Source: DAITMV01 sp036834985
GTDB lineage: Bacteria > Pseudomonadota > Gammaproteobacteria > Burkholderiales > Burkholderiaceae_B
Direction of reading: 5' to 3'
Assembly (NCBI GenBank): GCA_036834985.1
Contig: DAITMV010000164.1
Location: 1-6,910 of the forward strand
DNA length: 6,910 nt
Shown here: positions 1-6,817 of the stretch, piece by piece
Position numbering within the stretch: position 1 is the first letter of the stretch
Layout of the letters: each line of letters begins with the position of its first letter
Translations under genes and position numbers: made by a program
The notes under the pieces: model-generated
What the model was told of the DNA's origin: nothing
The model's input: only the letters and a program-made list of their open reading frames with translations
The model's database searches: none

Positions 1-2
1 TC

Positions 3-554
3 TATCCGCAATCCATACCGGTACTGGCCAGCCGACCTGGTACATCGAACAGCAATCCGACCGCCGGCATTTTGCAAGTAGCGACTGGTAATCTGCCGAT
101 GCTTAATCTGCGCAGCCAATCGGCGGGTGTTGAGTTTGCACCGACATCGATGGGGCGGGGAGGGGCCGATGAGTTGGTGGCCCATTCTGCACCGGGTTCG
201 CCGTTTGCAGCTCAAGTTGCAGCCAGCCGCGCACTTGAAACAGCCGTGATTGCGGCCAATCGAAATGGACGATTCATGGAATGGGTTGAGCACGGTTACG
301 GTGTGGTTGACCTGACACCGGCACGCGCCTTGTTCGAGTTTTGGTGGCAAGACAAACTCGCCCCCAACACGCCCAATGTGTTGGGCATGCAAATGGTCAG
401 CTTTGCCCAGGAAAATCCATTGGCGGTTCCACAACCCCGGTTTCGTGATCAAATCGATCCGGTGATTTCGCACGGCATGGCGGTTGCACCCAGTGCGGGC
501 CATCCGCGAGAGCTTGCACCCGGCATACCGGTCGGTGCGCTTATAGAACGCTGA
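3..554 (+). CDS. Probable PhoD-like alkaline phosphatase, C-terminal part (5' end outside window)
   Basis: The reading frame is open from the left edge to a TGA at 552-554, giving 183 visible residues with no natural start, so this is the end of a longer gene. The identification rests on a C-terminal pattern typical of PhoD-like metallophosphatases. A VEFAPTSMG stretch resembles the 'VEF-x-TPS' segment that follows the catalytic core. It is followed by a helix ending in AANRNGRFMEWVEHGYGVVDLTP, which resembles the family's 'ANPH-RY-(x)-RGYV-LDVTPE' tail. The metal-binding residues would lie upstream and cannot be checked. Enzymes of this family hydrolyse phosphodiesters or phosphomonoesters in the periplasm or outside the cell, and the signal peptide would also lie outside the window. 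About 60 residues after the LTP motif form a low-complexity Pro/Ala-rich tail. The gene converges on the tetR-like gene with 49 bp between stop codons. The call is from motif memory; another calcineurin-like or beta-propeller-free phosphatase is possible. Confidence 0.6.
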   Translation, partial: YPQSIPVLASRPGTSNSNPTAGILQVATGNLPMLNLRSQSAGVEFAPTSMGRGGADELVAHSAPGSPFAAQVAASRALETAVIAANRNGRFMEWVEHGYGVVDLTPARALFEFWWQDKLAPNTPNVLGMQMVSFAQENPLAVPQPRFRDQIDPVISHGMAVAPSAGHPRELAPGIPVGALIER

Positions 555-573
555 TCAGCCGGTTTGCGAAGGC

Positions 574-597
574 AGGTTGTATGGTAGGTTGTATGGG
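574..597. repeat. 12-bp tandem duplication between convergent stop codons
   Basis: Two adjacent copies of AGGTTGTATGG followed by T (574-585) or G (586-597) lie in the 49-bp gap between the phosphatase and TetR stop codons. They match at 11 of 12 positions. The repeat forms no hairpin, and no intrinsic terminator is visible in this gap for either gene. It is most simply a small slippage duplication in unconstrained DNA. Confidence 0.7.
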
Positions 598-603
598 CAG
601 GGT

Positions 604-1227
604 TCAGGGAGCCAGCTCACCCGCATTGGCCATGGCGACGCTGATCATGGTCATGACATGTTCCGTCAGTTGATGGCTCACGTCATCGGCCAGGCCGAGG
701 TGACGCGTGACGATGGACCCGCGAATGGACGCCAGCCCGTGCATATTGACCCAGATAAACATGGCCTGTGAGTCGATCAGTTTTTTGCGATCGTCACTTG
801 TGCCATACAGGCGTGTGAGCACTGTACGCAGCACGTCAAACGCATGGGTGGCATCCTTGACCAGATTTGTCTGCTCGGCGTGCTGTGGCCACGGGGTGCC
901 AAACATCAATCGATATTCCACTGGGTGACGTTCTGCAAACACCTGGTATTGTAGGCCCAGACGATGCAGATCTTCGAGGGGATCGCTGGACTGTTCGCGC
1001 GCATCGAGGAACTGCGCAAACTCCTCAAAGCAGCGCCGCATGACTTCGGCCAACAAGTGGTCTTTACTGGGGTAGTGTTTGTAGGGGGCCTGATGAGAGA
1101 CACCCAATTGTCGGGCAACATCCCGCAAGCTCAGTTGTTCGACACCGCGAGTTGCAATGAACTCGCGTGCGGCGTCGATACAGTCTTCTTTTAAATCACC
1201 CGACCAGGAGTGTGTATGCTGGGGCAT
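604..1227 (-). CDS. TetR-family transcriptional regulator with WHG-type C-terminal domain
   Basis: This 207-residue protein has the usual length of a TetR repressor. Residues 12-60 form the N-terminal DNA-binding domain. The helix-turn-helix at about 34-54 reads LRDVARQLGVSHQAPYKHYPS, followed by KDHLL, the classical end of the TetR_N domain. The C-terminal ligand and dimer domain contains W159-x3-H163-G164 (FIWVNMHGLAS), the signature of the WHG group of TetR regulators. The effector is unknown. The start ATG at 1227 is preceded by a weak AAAGA ribosome-binding sequence. The gene lies 55 bp downstream of the SDR gene on the same strand and is probably the last gene of the DUF2141-SDR-TetR operon. 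TetR proteins often repress the operon that encodes them, so the paired palindromic sites at 2531-2580 are its best candidate operator. That link is inference. Confidence 0.93.
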   Translation of the reverse strand: MPQHTHSWSGDLKEDCIDAAREFIATRGVEQLSLRDVARQLGVSHQAPYKHYPSKDHLLAEVMRRCFEEFAQFLDAREQSSDPLEDLHRLGLQYQVFAERHPVEYRLMFGTPWPQHAEQTNLVKDATHAFDVLRTVLTRLYGTSDDRKKLIDSQAMFIWVNMHGLASIRGSIVTRHLGLADDVSHQLTEHVMTMISVAMANAGELAP

Positions 1228-1282
1228 GTGAATTCTTTACGGTGCAGGCCACGGGCCTTGGCAGTTCTTAAACCACCCCATT

Positions 1283-2083
1283 CTATCTGTATTTTTTGAC
1301 CATCCCCTCCATGATGGTGCCCAGTATCAGGATGCGCAGGGATCGGGGTGACCAGGCCAGTGACCAGCCCAGCAGTTTTGACAAATAACCGGGGCGTATA
1401 AATGACCGTTTTCCAACGGCGTTCACCGCGTGTTGCGCCACCACCATGGCGTTATCGGTCGGGCCCAGGTCCAGTTTGGCCCGCTTGGCAAAGCCGGTAT
1501 TGGTCGGACCCGGCGCGCAGATCAGTACCGTCAGGCCATGTGGCTCCCATTCCTTGCGCAAACCTTCTCCAAACGATTGTATAAACGCTTTGCTGGCTGC
1601 GTAGGTGGTGGACCAGGGTACGCCATTAAAGGCCAAGACCGAGCTAAACAGCACCAAACCGCCGCGCCCACGTGCCTTAAATCGCTGCCCAAAATGCCAG
1701 GCCATTACCGCAACCGCCGAGCAGTTTAAGTCAATCAGTTCGGTTTCTTTGGATAGATCCGACTCCAAAAACGGTCCAGAGGTGCCAAAGCCGGCCGCTG
1801 CCACGACCAGACCGATGTCAAACCCTGTGCAGAATTGAACCAGCCGCTCAACCGCCATCAAATCTGACAAGTCCGCCGGGTAAATTTCACACTCGATCGG
1901 ATGCATGGTTTTTAACTCGGTTTGCAATTGCAGCAGAGCAGGTTCCCGGCGCGACACCAAAATCAGGTTGAGTCCCTGGCGGGCCAGTTGTATTGCCATC
2001 GATTTGCCGATGCCATCGGATGCGCCTGTGATCACAGCCCAGTCACCAAAGTTTGTCGCAAGATACCCTGGTGCTTGTGTCAT
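1283..2083 (-). CDS. Classical short-chain dehydrogenase/reductase (SDR), DltE/COG0300-like
   Basis: This 266-residue Rossmann-fold oxidoreductase has all the landmarks of a classical SDR: the glycine-rich nucleotide loop TGASDGIG (19-26), Arg45-Arg46 after beta-2 (favouring NADP(H) over NAD(H)), Asp71 in the PADLSD segment, and the catalytic tetrad Asn120, Ser148, Tyr161 and Lys165 (YAASK 161-165), followed by PG at 191-192. The usual NNAG motif is replaced by AAAG (95-98), a variant that should still form the turn. The last 45 residues are hydrophobic and basic (LSKLLGWSLAWSPRSLRILILGTIM), which suggests membrane contact, as in lipid- or steroid-acting DltE/HSD17B12-like members. The substrate cannot be assigned. 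Its ATG overlaps the DUF2141 stop by 4 bp (ATGA), with a GAGG ribosome-binding sequence inside the upstream gene, so the two are translationally coupled. Confidence 0.93.
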   Translation of the reverse strand: MTQAPGYLATNFGDWAVITGASDGIGKSMAIQLARQGLNLILVSRREPALLQLQTELKTMHPIECEIYPADLSDLMAVERLVQFCTGFDIGLVVAAAGFGTSGPFLESDLSKETELIDLNCSAVAVMAWHFGQRFKARGRGGLVLFSSVLAFNGVPWSTTYAASKAFIQSFGEGLRKEWEPHGLTVLICAPGPTNTGFAKRAKLDLGPTDNAMVVAQHAVNAVGKRSFIRPGYLSKLLGWSLAWSPRSLRILILGTIMEGMVKKYR

Positions 2084-2517
2084 TTGGAAGCCTCAATCGT
2101 CAAGTTCAATTCATCGGCATCGCCGGCGATTACAAAGTTTGCTTCGGAGAATTTCGGCGCACGCATCAAGGGCCTGACGTTGTTGGAGACGCCCCATTGC
2201 TCTTGAGGAATCCCAAACAGGTTGGTGTCTACTTTTCGGTTCTTATTTTGATCATGCACGATGGAAATGGCATAGGTGCCGGCTGTCAGATTTTTAAATT
2301 CGCAGTTCAGACTGGGTTTGCTGACGCTGATCCAGACCGTCTGTGCCAACTGACCGTCCATGGGAAACCCCTCAGGATTTTTGAACAGTGAACACCCCAG
2401 CTCGCCATAGGGTTTGGACAATCCGTTGACGTTGACTGTCACTCCGGCGGCAAAAGCGCAGGACACGGTTGACAGTAACAGGGCGCAAGCCCGTGCGGTC
2501 CATAGCGTGTAAGTCAT
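2080..2517 (-). CDS. DUF2141 family secreted protein
   Basis: This 145-residue protein has a Sec signal peptide at about 1-24 (hydrophobic core ACALLLSTVSCAFA, likely cut near AFA-AG), so the mature protein is periplasmic or exported. The mature part matches the DUF2141 pattern: a CEFKNLTAGTYAISIVHD segment, the HDQNKNRKVD motif (88-97), which looks like a calcium-type acidic loop, and GIPQEQWGVSNN (102-113). Cys42 and Cys72 could form a disulfide; Cys20 lies in the signal peptide, and no clean lipobox is seen. The function of the family is not established. I chose the ATG at 2517 because AAAGGAGGT sits 4 nt upstream and the signal peptide begins there. A TTG at 2571 would add 18 residues, but those overlap the operator-like repeats and contain the ribosome-binding site. 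This gene heads an operon with the overlapping SDR gene. Confidence 0.88.
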   Translation of the reverse strand: MTYTLWTARACALLLSTVSCAFAAGVTVNVNGLSKPYGELGCSLFKNPEGFPMDGQLAQTVWISVSKPSLNCEFKNLTAGTYAISIVHDQNKNRKVDTNLFGIPQEQWGVSNNVRPLMRAPKFSEANFVIAGDADELNLTIEASK

Positions 2518-2521
2518 GAAA

Positions 2522-2530
2522 ACCTCCTTT
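2522..2530 (-). promoter_or_regulatory. Strong ribosome-binding site of the DUF2141 gene
   Basis: AAAGGAGGT on the minus strand lies 4 nt before the ATG at 2517. It is the best Shine-Dalgarno match in the window and fixes the DUF2141 start at the signal-peptide methionine rather than the upstream TTG. It directly abuts the proximal operator-like copy ending at 2531. Confidence 0.85.
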
Positions 2531-2580
2531 AAGTAGACGGTGTCAACCAGATTAACTGCAATGGTTGACAATGTCTACTT
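2531..2580. promoter_or_regulatory. Paired inverted 19-bp operator-like sites upstream of DUF2141-SDR-TetR
   Basis: The sequence AAGTAGACggTGTCAACCA occupies 2531-2549 on the plus strand, and AAGTAGACatTGTCAACCA occupies 2580-2562 on the minus strand. The copies are identical except for two central bases. Each copy is itself a pseudopalindrome of the form GTnGACnnnGTCnAC, the shape expected for a dimeric TetR-type repressor. The copies flank a 12-bp AT-rich spacer (2550-2561), and their centres (2540 and 2571) are 31 bp apart, close to three helical turns, so two dimers would lie on the same DNA face. The element ends next to the DUF2141 ribosome-binding site. I infer that it is the operator for the TetR protein encoded in the same operon. 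As an alternative, the whole element could fold into an RNA stem of 8 + 9 pairs in a leader transcript. Confidence 0.65.
2551..2577 (-). promoter_or_regulatory. Possible sigma70 promoter embedded in the operator pair
   Basis: On the minus strand, TAGACA (2577-2572, 5 of 6 matches to the -35 consensus) is followed after 15 bp by GTTAAT (2556-2551, 4 of 6 matches to the -10 consensus). The spacing is shorter than ideal. If real, the -35 overlaps the distal operator copy and the -10 lies between the copies, so bound repressor would block polymerase. Transcription would start inside or close to the proximal copy, leaving a short leader before the ribosome-binding site. This is a weak pattern match. 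Confidence 0.3.
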
Positions 2581-2611
2581 TATTTTGAGGCGTTCATGAC
2601 CACTCACGTGG

Positions 2612-5600
2612 TTAGTGTTTGCTTCGACTTTGATTGGCCACCAGATAAACCACCGGTAGCACCAGCAGTGTTAATACGGTAGTGGTCACCATACCGCCGA
2701 CAATCACCAGGGCCAAGGGCCGCTGTGCCTGTGAGCCAATCGCATGTGACAACGCCGCCGGTAACAGGCCCAGACCCGCCAGCAAGGCCGTCATCAGCAC
2801 GGGTCGCATACGCATGCCCGCCCCGGCGATCACTGCATCACGCAGTTCAATTTTTGATTCCTGTCGCATCCGTGTGATGTAGGAAATCAAGATAACCCCG
2901 TCCTGAATCGCGATGCCAAACAGCGACAAAAAGCCGATGGCGGCAGAAATGGACAGGTCTTCCCCGGTCAGCAGCAAGGCCGCGATACCTCCAATGGCAG
3001 CAAAGGGTACGTTTAACAACACCAAAAATGCATCTTTGCTGTTACCAAAGGTTGAGTACAGCAGCATGAAAATGGCAGCCAGCGTGATGGGGACAATCAC
3101 CATCAGCTTTTGCTGCGCTTCTTTCATTTGATTGAACTGCCCATCCCAGGAAATGCGATACCCGCGGGGCAGGTCAAGTTGCGCATCGACCTTCTCTTGC
3201 GCCTCGGCCACGGCCGAGCCCAGATCCCTGTTTCTCACAGAAAATTTCACAGCGATGTAGCGGTTGGCTGATTCACGATAAATAAAGAATGGACCGTTTT
3301 TAATTTCGATCTTGGCCACTTCTGACAACGGTATGCGGGATCCATCTGCGGCATCGATCAGCAAATTGGAGATATCCTCCACCGTATCCCTGCTGTCTTT
3401 GGTCAGTCGTGCAATCAGGTCAAAATTGCGCTCTCCCTCGATTATCGACGTGATGGCGGATCCACCGATGGCATTGCTGATCACGGCATTGATATCGGCT
3501 GAATTGACGTTGAATCGGGCGGCAGCCTCCCGATCAATAGAAACACTTAAAGTCGGCTGCCCCAATTCCTTGAAAATACCAACCTCGGTGATGCCTTGGA
3601 CCTGATTTAACACGCCACGTACTTCGTTCGCCTTTTGCTCCAGGGCGTCCAGATCGTCTCCAAAAATTTTGACAGAGTTTTCACCCTTGACGCCCGAAAT
3701 GGCCTCTGCGACGTTGTCCTGAATGTACTGCGAAAAGTTGTATTCGATCCCCGGGATGCGTTTTAAGAACTGTTCGAAGTCCTGCACAATCGCCTCCCGG
3801 GTCACGCCCGCTGGCCACGTTGTCGGGTCCTTAAAAAGAACTGCAAACTCCGCGTTAAATACGCCGGTGGAGTCGGTACCATCATCAGGCCGACCAATTT
3901 GCGTCACCAGCGTTTTGATTTCTGGCCTTGCCAAAAAGTGGGTACGGATATGCGTCGCCAACTTGGAGGAGTAGGTTAAATCCACCGTGTTGGGCAGGGT
4001 AACTCGCACCCACAAATTGTTTTCTTCCAGTGTGGGCAAAAAGCTGGTGCCCAGGTTCAAGGCGCCCACCAGCGACAACATCAGCGCTACCGACAAACCA
4101 ATAATTACTGTCTTGGGTCTGTTTAAAACCCACACCAGCATGGGTTTGTATTTTTTCAACAGCCATTCGACCACCTTGGGGGAATGGGCATTTTGCTGCG
4201 CCTTGAACAGGCCAGAACTTAAGGCTGGAATAAACGTGAGGGACAAAATAATCGAGGCCAGCAAGGCCAGGCCCATCGTCATGGCCATCGGATGGAAAAT
4301 CTTGCCTTCCACCCCCCCCATAAAAAACAGAGGTGCATACGCCGTGATGATAATACTGGTCGAAAATATCATGGCCCGCTGAACTTCCGAGGTGGCTTTG
4401 ACAATCGACGGCCACAACCCGTCTTTGCCTTCCTCTAGCTTGCTCATGATGTGCTCGACCACAATCACCGCCGCATCCACGATCAATCCAAAATCGATGG
4501 CACCCAGTGAAATCAAGTTGGCAGGGACCTTGAAAAAATACATGCCGGTAAACGAAAAACACAAGGCCAGTGGGATGATACAAGCCACCGCAAGGGCCGC
4601 TCTGATATTGCCCAAAAAGACATACAACACAATCAGAACCAGAGAAATTCCCAAAAAGAGGGCGTGTTTGACGGTGTGAATCGTCAAGTCCAGCAGGTGT
4701 TGGCGATCATAAAAGGGTACGATTTTGATGCTGTCAGGCAGCACACCGCTCAAATTGATTTGGGCAATTCGATCGCGAACCCGATTTAACATCTCTGTGG
4801 CGTTTTCGCCGCGTTTCATCAGCACAATGCCTTCAACGGCTTCTTCCTGCTCGTTGAACTGAACCTGTCCCAGTCGGGGGGCAAAACCAAGTTCGACGGT
4901 GGCAACTTCTTTAACTCGAACCGGTACGCCGTTATTGCTGGCCAATACCACGTTCTCTATGTCCTCAACGGTACGCAGCAGGCCTACACCGCGAACCACA
5001 TAACGCTGTTCACCGGTGGGCAGTACGTCTCCTCCGACGTTGGAGTTGGCATTGCTCAAGGCGCTGACCAGTTGGGGCAGCGTGACGCCGAAGCTGAGCA
5101 TTTTGCGGGGATCGGGCCTTACCTGATACTGCTTAACCTTGCCGCCAAAGCCAGTGATATCTGCCACGCCGGGCACAGTCTTTAAACGTTTGTAGACATC
5201 AAAGTCCTGATAGGCCTTAAGCGTAATCAGGTCGACATTTTGCCCCTCAAGCCGATAGCGCAGCACTTCTCCCAGCGCATCCGCATCCGGGCTCAGCGCA
5301 GGCTGCACGCCCTGCGGCAAATTGGCTGCGTTCAGGTACTGGTTGACGTTGGTACGGGCTTCAAAGGATTTAATGCCATCTTGAAATTGCAGGGTCACCA
5401 CCGACAAGCCAAACAACGAGACCGAGCGGAAAAACTTGATGCCAGGTACCCCAGCCACGGCGGTCTCGATAGGAATCGTCAACTGCCGTTCCACCTCCAG
5501 CGTGCTTCGGCCAGGCCACTGCGTAATCACCTGAATATTGAGGGGCGAGACGTTCGGATATGGCTCGATCGGCAATTTGGCAAATGACCAAATACCCAAC

Positions 5601-5674
5601 ATCAGCAGCCCCAGACTCAAGGCCAGTACGATGGTTCTTCGCTTGAGAACCTCTTTGATGAACTTTGATTCCAT
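2612..5674 (-). CDS. Heavy-metal-efflux RND inner membrane pump (CzcA/CusA family)
   Basis: This 1020-residue protein is slightly shorter than the usual 1040-1060 of HME-RND pumps. It has the expected layout: TM1 (about 13-32), a periplasmic porter loop (33-335), TM2-TM6 (about 336-490), a further cytoplasmic stretch and TM7 (about 520-540), a second porter loop (541-855), and TM8-TM12 (about 856-1013). The TM4 segment GAIDFGLIVDAAVIVVEH carries Asp394, Asp400 and Glu407, spaced 6 and 7 apart like the proton-relay triad D402/D408/E415 of CzcA, which marks it as a metal rather than a drug RND protein. The second porter loop, in the region of CusA's methionine cluster (here roughly 560-672), has no methionine at all, so divalent cations (Zn, Co, Ni, Cd) are more likely substrates than Cu(I)/Ag(I). 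It would use proton influx to drive export through the adaptor and outer membrane factor encoded upstream. The start ATG at 5674 is 14 bp after the adaptor stop, without a clear ribosome-binding site, which suggests coupled translation. Confidence 0.93.
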   Translation of the reverse strand: MESKFIKEVLKRRTIVLALSLGLLMLGIWSFAKLPIEPYPNVSPLNIQVITQWPGRSTLEVERQLTIPIETAVAGVPGIKFFRSVSLFGLSVVTLQFQDGIKSFEARTNVNQYLNAANLPQGVQPALSPDADALGEVLRYRLEGQNVDLITLKAYQDFDVYKRLKTVPGVADITGFGGKVKQYQVRPDPRKMLSFGVTLPQLVSALSNANSNVGGDVLPTGEQRYVVRGVGLLRTVEDIENVVLASNNGVPVRVKEVATVELGFAPRLGQVQFNEQEEAVEGIVLMKRGENATEMLNRVRDRIAQINLSGVLPDSIKIVPFYDRQHLLDLTIHTVKHALFLGISLVLIVLYVFLGNIRAALAVACIIPLALCFSFTGMYFFKVPANLISLGAIDFGLIVDAAVIVVEHIMSKLEEGKDGLWPSIVKATSEVQRAMIFSTSIIITAYAPLFFMGGVEGKIFHPMAMTMGLALLASIILSLTFIPALSSGLFKAQQNAHSPKVVEWLLKKYKPMLVWVLNRPKTVIIGLSVALMLSLVGALNLGTSFLPTLEENNLWVRVTLPNTVDLTYSSKLATHIRTHFLARPEIKTLVTQIGRPDDGTDSTGVFNAEFAVLFKDPTTWPAGVTREAIVQDFEQFLKRIPGIEYNFSQYIQDNVAEAISGVKGENSVKIFGDDLDALEQKANEVRGVLNQVQGITEVGIFKELGQPTLSVSIDREAAARFNVNSADINAVISNAIGGSAITSIIEGERNFDLIARLTKDSRDTVEDISNLLIDAADGSRIPLSEVAKIEIKNGPFFIYRESANRYIAVKFSVRNRDLGSAVAEAQEKVDAQLDLPRGYRISWDGQFNQMKEAQQKLMVIVPITLAAIFMLLYSTFGNSKDAFLVLLNVPFAAIGGIAALLLTGEDLSISAAIGFLSLFGIAIQDGVILISYITRMRQESKIELRDAVIAGAGMRMRPVLMTALLAGLGLLPAALSHAIGSQAQRPLALVIVGGMVTTTVLTLLVLPVVYLVANQSRSKH

Positions 5675-5688
5675 GAATAAACTACCGG

Positions 5689-6810
5689 TTATCTGGCCAG
5701 TGCCGCATTAATCAAGGTGGCACCGTCCACCACTACGCTTTGACCGGTCGTCAAACCCTGTGTCACAACAACCCCATTGCCGCTTTCAAAGCCTGTTGTG
5801 ATGCGTACCTTCTGGAATCGTTTGCCATCCAGAACAATGGCGTAAGTTTTGCCGTCTTCAATAAAAAATGCAGACTTGGGAAGAAACAAGGCTGAATCAA
5901 TTTGGGTTGTCACATCGGCGCGTACAAACATCTCGGGTTTGAGCAAAGCACGCGGATTCTTGATGGTGCATCGGATGGGCAGGGTATGCGTTGCAGGGTC
6001 AATCGAAGCCCCTATGTAGTCGACAGTTCCTTCAAAATGATCGTCAGGGAGCGCAGCGGCTGTGAGGCTAACGGTTTGGCCCACCCGAATCTTTTTGTAA
6101 TCCTTCTCATACAAATTACCAATAAACCACAACGATTCAGTGTTGGTGACAGTTAAGAGATTGTCGCCCATGTTAAGGAACGCGCCCGGGTCTAAAAACC
6201 GCTTGCTCACAACGCCTGAAATATGGGTGCGGATCGACATCGACGGCAGCACTTTTTGCTGCCTTTGCACCGTTGCGATTTCCTCCTCGGAGGCTCCCAA
6301 TACCAAAAGCTTGTTTCTGGCGGCCTGCGCCGTGATCTGGGCATCGTTGATCAAACCGGGGTTATTGGTTTGTGCCAGTGTTTTTGCTGTTTGACTGGCC
6401 AGTAAAAATTCAGACTGGGCGGAGATCCAGTCCGGGCTGTACAAGTAGGCCACGGTTTGACCCTTTTGGACGCGCGCACCCTCAAACACCAGCATTTTTT
6501 CAACCCGCCCAGCCACGCGAGACGACACAATCAAGGTGGCCGTTTGATCAAACGTCAGCTTACCGTTGATTTTTAATACTTCCTGAACCGGTTCGGCTGC
6601 CAGCACTTTGATCTTGACCAAACTGGTATCGATATCTGACATCAGTACGCTGCCGGCGGCGCCAGTAACAACACTGGCGGGGCGTTTGGTTTTTTGCCGA
6701 ACCACCTCGTCGGGCTTTTTGATGAAATAGGTTTTGGCCAAGGTGCCAATCAAAATGCCGATTAGCAAGGTGACCAGGCTAAGGGAAAACTTTCTGAATA
6801 TATTTTTCAT
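5689..6810 (-). CDS. Periplasmic adaptor (membrane fusion protein) of the metal RND system, CzcB/CusB-like
   Basis: This 373-residue HlyD-type adaptor links the RND pump to the outer membrane channel. Residues 8-25 are a hydrophobic N-terminal anchor or uncleaved signal. A linker to about 60 precedes the barrel-sandwich domain, whose first lipoyl-like half is SSRVAGRVEKMLVFEGARVQKGQ (96-118) and whose second is THISGVVSKRFLDPGAFLNMGDNLLTV (195-221). Between them lies a helical hairpin (about 128-185), which should contact the outer membrane factor. A beta-barrel (226-300) and a membrane-proximal domain (301-373) follow. It has neither the His-rich N-terminal extension of CzcB nor an evident Met metal site as in CusB, so it gives no substrate clue. 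I chose ATG 6810, 7 bp after the outer membrane factor stop. An upstream TTG at 6855 would overlap that gene by 38 bp and add a poorly signal-like segment. No strong ribosome-binding site is visible, which suggests translational coupling. Confidence 0.9.
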   Translation of the reverse strand: MKNIFRKFSLSLVTLLIGILIGTLAKTYFIKKPDEVVRQKTKRPASVVTGAAGSVLMSDIDTSLVKIKVLAAEPVQEVLKINGKLTFDQTATLIVSSRVAGRVEKMLVFEGARVQKGQTVAYLYSPDWISAQSEFLLASQTAKTLAQTNNPGLINDAQITAQAARNKLLVLGASEEEIATVQRQQKVLPSMSIRTHISGVVSKRFLDPGAFLNMGDNLLTVTNTESLWFIGNLYEKDYKKIRVGQTVSLTAAALPDDHFEGTVDYIGASIDPATHTLPIRCTIKNPRALLKPEMFVRADVTTQIDSALFLPKSAFFIEDGKTYAIVLDGKRFQKVRITTGFESGNGVVVTQGLTTGQSVVVDGATLINAALAR

Positions 6811-6817
6811 CGGGATA

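Noticed and set aside
2..91. Plus-strand open frame from the left edge ending at a TAA at 89-91
   Set aside because: It was considered as the end of a different gene or as evidence of a frameshift in the phosphatase. The frame starting at position 3 is open throughout and reads coherently into the PhoD-like C-terminal pattern, so no frameshift is needed.
1246..1258. Hairpin AGGCC-ACG-GGCCT between the SDR and TetR genes
   Set aside because: The stem is only 5 bp and has no U-tract on the minus strand, so it is not a convincing terminator.
2518..2571. TTG start 18 codons upstream of the DUF2141 protein
   Set aside because: The extension would translate through the operator-like repeats and the strong ribosome-binding site, and would place 18 residues before a clear signal peptide.
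2597..2614. Hairpin overlapping the RND pump stop codon as a terminator
   Set aside because: The stem is short with a mismatch on the transcribed strand, and it is followed by GAACGCC rather than a run of U.
3885..4583. 232-residue open frame on the minus strand inside the RND pump gene
   Set aside because: It lies in another frame of the same strand as a full-length, motif-rich HME-RND protein, and its translation is Cys/Gly/His-rich with no recognisable domain. It is a shadow frame.
5184..5199. GTAGACATCAAAG, a partial match to the 19-bp operator-like element
   Set aside because: Only the left half matches, it lies inside the RND coding sequence, and no paired copy is nearby, so it is probably chance.
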